Assembly (NCBI RefSeq): GCF_016861605.1
Contig: NZ_BOLM01000009.1
Location: 1 to 64,000 of the forward strand
Reading direction: 5' to 3'
DNA: 64,000 bases
Source of the DNA: Levilactobacillus wangkuiensis
GTDB lineage: Bacteria > Bacillota > Bacilli > Lactobacillales > Lactobacillaceae
Numbering within the stretch: the stretch's first letter is position 1; each line of letters starts with the position of its first letter. Below are positions 61,260 to 64,000 of this stretch, in pieces. Position numbers and translations under genes: made by a program. The notes below the pieces were generated by a model, which saw only the letters and a program-made list of their open reading frames with translations, was not told the DNA's origin and made no database searches.

Positions 61260-63218
61260 TTATTCGTGGTGCTTAGCAGTCAGCCCCATGCCGAAGGTGG
61301 CGATGATCAAAGCAACCCCGACAGCCAGCAGACTAGCGCCGTTCCGTTCGTTGGTTTGTGGCAACGTCGTCTTAGGCTGGTTGGTCGTTGCGGCAGCTTG
61401 GTGTTGGCCGCTAGAAGACAGCGCCTTTGGGGCAACAACTTTAGCGGTTTGACCCTCGGACTCGGTGACTGGTTTAGCAGATTGACTATTCTTTGATTTT
61501 TCGGGTGTCCCTGTTACGGCATCACCACTATTTTCAGGATCAGTCGTCTCAGATTCATTGGTATCGGTTGCCCCCGGTTCAGTGGGTTCTGGCACAACGT
61601 CTGGGTTAGGATCTGGCGTCGGTTCTGGTGTGGGTTCTGGTGTGGGTGTTGGCGGAACAATCGTACTATTTTCATTTTTTACCATGAACGTCAACGTCGC
61701 CCAGTAATGATAATTTGTTTTATTCCAAACTAAGATTGTGTAAGTGCCATCTGGTACCTCACCCTTGGCTACCAGGTTAAAGCCAACAGGATTACTAGGA
61801 TCTGGCTCGATATCAAAGTATTGTTTTGCCGACCCAAAGTCGCCAATAACAATTGGCTCAGTTTTATCAATTTGACCATCATTTCCTTGCATTCCAGCAA
61901 TAACCCCAGTAATCGGATCAAATGACCGAACCGTTGACGTTAAAATATAAGTTTTCCCTGTCACTTGTTGATCTGCCTGATTACTATTGTTTGTTGCATT
62001 TTGGAAGCCCGAAGTTAGATGATTCTTATTTACCATGAAGTCTCCTGTAAATCCACTGAGGTTTGGTAAATTACCTGTAAGCTGATTTTTATTCAGATAG
62101 AAGTTCTTAAGACTGGGATACAGACGCAATAAGTCTGGAACATTTCCAGACAATCGATTATCACTCAACTGTAAGTATTCCAACGTAGATGAAGCGTTCA
62201 AGTCTGCAAGTGGTCCGCTCAGCTTATTACTATCAAGGTTCAAATTAATTAAATTTTTGTATCGTGAAATGTCAGGAAGATTCCCGGTTAGCCCGTAGTT
62301 ACTTATGTAAATGTCAGTTAAGGCTGAATTTTGTGAAAGATACTTATCAAAAAAGTCTTTTGCATTCATCTCTTCAGAATTTCCAACCGGCGCAGCTAGT
62401 GACGTTAAGGTCACCTTGGTTAGATTGGGAGCAAATGAAAAATCAATCATCTTAGCTTTAGGAATATACTGATCAAAGTCGAATATAGTTAACCCAGTCA
62501 GTCGATTGAGTCCATCGAAATTCTTAATCGCATGTGCATCTTCACCAAAATAATTAACTGTCAGCGATTTGATTTGCTTAGCGTAAACGTACAAGTTGGC
62601 ATCATTAACCGTTTCACTGGTCACATCATGAAACTGGTTTAACTGCCCTTCTATCCATACCCGTAAATGTTCATCCGGCATCCATTTTGAAGCATCTGTG
62701 TCAGGAAGTGTCGTTGCGACAGTGGCTGTCTCAACAACCGGAACGGTTTTCACAGTTGGTGAAGATTGCTCTGGTTGTTCGCTAGCTACCCGTTTAGTCT
62801 TCGAAATTTCTAGGCTCTTGGGTGCTTTACGCTGAATAGCTCCTGCATTCTTGCTGACCTCACTGATTTCTACTTGCGTCTCTGATTTCTTTTCTTTATC
62901 TTGCTTATTAACACTTTCAGGAGCGTCGTTTTTAGGAATTTCACTATCGGACCGCTTCTCAACTTCTGGTTGCTTCTCAGCATTCGCGGTATCTGAAATC
63001 TTGCCTGCTGGTTTTATCTCTGATTCATCCTGCGTTACTATCTTTTCTGGCACAACATTTTCAGTGGCTGGTATCTCTCCAGTATCTGCTTTAACGTTTT
63101 CAGTTGTCTGAGCTAAGGTTAGTCCCAGGCTAATAATCGTTAGGCAGGCAAATACCCAGTATTTCCCTGCTTTATAGCTCTTATAGTGTTCCTTAGTCGT
63201 CTTCATTGTCTGTTGCAT
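61260..63218 (-). CDS. Leucine-rich repeat surface protein, LPQTN anchor
   Basis: A 652-residue cell-wall protein. The KxYKxGKxW signal (HYKSYKAGKYWVFACLTI) is followed by a charged, lysine/glutamate-rich stretch (about 45-165). Leucine-rich repeats span about 220-400 (NLINLNLDSNKLSGPL, LEYLQLSDNRLSGNVP, LKNFYLNKNQLTGNLP). A beta-type domain (about 415-510) and a TPEPTPEPTPDP spacer (about 523-545) lead to the anchor LPQTN and a hydrophobic helix ending TAKHHE. AAAGGAG precedes the ATG. Its last 75 residues are nearly the same as those of the next surface gene. Confidence 0.92.
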   Translation of the reverse strand: MQQTMKTTKEHYKSYKAGKYWVFACLTIISLGLTLAQTTENVKADTGEIPATENVVPEKIVTQDESEIKPAGKISDTANAEKQPEVEKRSDSEIPKNDAPESVNKQDKEKKSETQVEISEVSKNAGAIQRKAPKSLEISKTKRVASEQPEQSSPTVKTVPVVETATVATTLPDTDASKWMPDEHLRVWIEGQLNQFHDVTSETVNDANLYVYAKQIKSLTVNYFGEDAHAIKNFDGLNRLTGLTIFDFDQYIPKAKMIDFSFAPNLTKVTLTSLAAPVGNSEEMNAKDFFDKYLSQNSALTDIYISNYGLTGNLPDISRYKNLINLNLDSNKLSGPLADLNASSTLEYLQLSDNRLSGNVPDLLRLYPSLKNFYLNKNQLTGNLPNLSGFTGDFMVNKNHLTSGFQNATNNSNQADQQVTGKTYILTSTVRSFDPITGVIAGMQGNDGQIDKTEPIVIGDFGSAKQYFDIEPDPSNPVGFNLVAKGEVPDGTYTILVWNKTNYHYWATLTFMVKNENSTIVPPTPTPEPTPEPTPDPNPDVVPEPTEPGATDTNESETTDPENSGDAVTGTPEKSKNSQSAKPVTESEGQTAKVVAPKALSSSGQHQAAATTNQPKTTLPQTNERNGASLLAVGVALIIATFGMGLTAKHHE

Positions 63219-63273
63219 GTTAGCTTCTCCTTTCAGGCATGAAGTTATTTAACGCTAATTCACTATTCTGGTT

Positions 63274-63293
63274 ACACAATTAATGAATTGTGT
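63274..63293. promoter_or_regulatory. Palindrome in the leader of the LRR protein gene
   Basis: ACACAATT-AATG-AATTGTGT is a perfect 8-bp inverted repeat about 20 bp downstream of the -10 box. It could be an operator or a short mRNA hairpin. Confidence 0.5.
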
Positions 63294-63311
63294 ATATCTG
63301 TTTATACTCTT

Positions 63312-63339
63312 ATTATAGACCGTAAAAGTTTAAATGCAA
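63312..63339 (-). promoter_or_regulatory. Promoter of the LRR surface protein gene
   Basis: TTGCAT (63334-63339) and TATAAT (63312-63317) on the minus strand, 16 bp apart. The stretch 63340-63581 is AT-rich and shows no gene. Confidence 0.7.
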
Positions 63340-63581
63340 CGACAATTATTGGTCAACAAGTTTAAAGCCTACTGAGACTTGGCTTCGATTAAAAAGTTTT
63401 TAAAAGCCAATAAAATCGTTGTCAAATCAACCGTTTTACTAAGCTCCATCGTTTTGAGTTCTCCATAACAAGAAGGTTTTATGATTTTCTTTTTTTCCAC
63501 AAGTTAGTTTCTATTTTTCAACAGCACACTCACAATATAAGATACACTATGTACCTATTAAGTGGCTATTATAGTGAATAC

Positions 63582-63610
63582 AAAAAAGCTTAGCCACGAC
63601 TGACTAAGCT
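63582..63610 (-). terminator. Terminator of the last surface protein gene
   Basis: AGCTTAG pairs with CTAAGCT and is followed by TTTTTTG on the minus strand. Confidence 0.85.
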
Positions 63611-63633
63611 CTCGTAAAATTCAAATTGATTAT

Positions 63634-64000
63634 CTATTCGTGGTGCTTAGCGGTCAGGCCCATACCGAAGGTGGCGATGAGCAAGGCAATCCCTGCCGCC
63701 AGCAGACTAGCACCGCTCCGTTCATTGGTTTGTGGCAACGTCGTCTTGGCCTGGTTCGTCGTTACGTCAGCTTGGTATTGGCTACTAGAAGCCAGCGCCT
63801 TGGGGGCAACAACTTTAGCCGCCTGACCCTTGGACTCGGTGACTGGTTTAGCAGATTGACGACTTGACTTTACAACTAATTTATCAGCCTGACCTGCCTT
63901 GGCAACTTGCTTCTTAGCAGGTGTCGTAGTGTCAATCGTCGCCGCATCTCCACCGGTTTGTGGGGTGTTAGTGGCGGCCGGATTGGTATCAGTCACACCT
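63634..64000 (-). CDS. LPQTN surface protein, 3' end only
   Basis: The C-terminal 120 or so residues of a wall-anchored protein that continues beyond the right edge; no start codon is within the window. It shows a threonine/alanine-rich spacer, then SAKPVTESKGQAAKVVAPKA, the anchor LPQTN, a hydrophobic helix and TAKHHE. This end is nearly identical to that of the LRR protein 2.4 kb away, so the two genes share a duplicated or recombined anchor module. Confidence 0.9.
   Translation of the reverse strand, partial: GVTDTNPAATNTPQTGGDAATIDTTTPAKKQVAKAGQADKLVVKSSRQSAKPVTESKGQAAKVVAPKALASSSQYQADVTTNQAKTTLPQTNERSGASLLAAGIALLIATFGMGLTAKHHE

Noticed and set aside
1-64000. tRNA genes, complete rRNA genes, prophage or CRISPR-Cas genes
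   Set aside because: None could be supported by reading both strands; only the leader of an rRNA operon is present at the left edge.

Overview
The window reads as chromosome of a Lactobacillaceae species of moderate GC content (Levilactobacillus/Lactiplantibacillus-like; I cannot name the species). Supporting signs are Gram-positive ribosome binding sites, KxYKxGKxW signal peptides, LPQTG/LPQTN sortase anchors, a WxL-like lectin protein, a T-box in front of tyrS, a PyrR-type attenuator, and nucleoside deoxyribosyltransferase. There is no prophage, plasmid backbone, CRISPR array, tRNA or complete rRNA gene. The left edge holds the tandem promoters and leader of an rRNA operon that runs leftwards out of the window.

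Layout. 0.1-8.8 kb: rrn promoters, tyrS with its T-box, mntH, a MarR regulator, a DUF2252 protein, an Mga-like regulator. 9-11.5 kb: pgaC-pgaD-pgaB-like genes for a poly-N-acetylglucosamine type polysaccharide. 11.7-14.5 kb: an NCS1 permease broken by an amber codon and by a TnpB element. 14.7-21.4 kb: ntd with a PyrR-like attenuator, two bacterial PH-domain membrane proteins, a YtrA-type GntR/ABC operon, a DUF975 protein. 21.8-28.4 kb: an arylsulfotransferase-like protein, nucleoside hydrolase, a DMT transporter, an orphan RelB-like antitoxin, an ABC-F ATPase. 28.8-35.4 kb: an AraC regulator, a candidate structured RNA, an amber-broken MFS gene, LysR/YeiH, CadD/ArsR. 35.4-45.5 kb: a secreted protein, a multicopper oxidase, a P1B ATPase with an SPCP motif, an LPQTK surface protein, an ABC/GntR operon. 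46.5-58.5 kb: an aldo-keto reductase, TetR, a WxL-like lectin, MFS/HxlR, Rrf2, two SDR-type oxidoreductases, a TauE/TSUP exporter. 58.9-64 kb: three sortase-anchored surface proteins, the last cut by the window edge.

The most unusual content is between the genes. About 22 copies or remnants of a modular, roughly 190-260 bp, highly base-paired repeat (called types A and B here) are scattered across the window. A third repeat, type C (about 110-180 bp), has six further copies or halves. In A and B the stems are kept while the paired bases change together from copy to copy, so selection or the copying mechanism preserves a folded shape. Some copies are trimmed to their outer stem. Several B and C copies begin exactly at the stop codon of the neighbouring gene. 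A separate locus at 29.8-30.2 kb looks like a free-standing structured RNA of about 340 nt whose hairpin loops carry runs of G.

Genes that seem to work together: rrn and tyrS (translation); mntH, cadD/arsR, the P1B ATPase and the multicopper oxidase (metal handling); ntd and nucleoside hydrolase (nucleoside salvage); pgaCDB and the anchored proteins (cell surface and adhesion); and several regulator-transporter pairs with visible operators (YtrA-type GntR, ArsR, HxlR).
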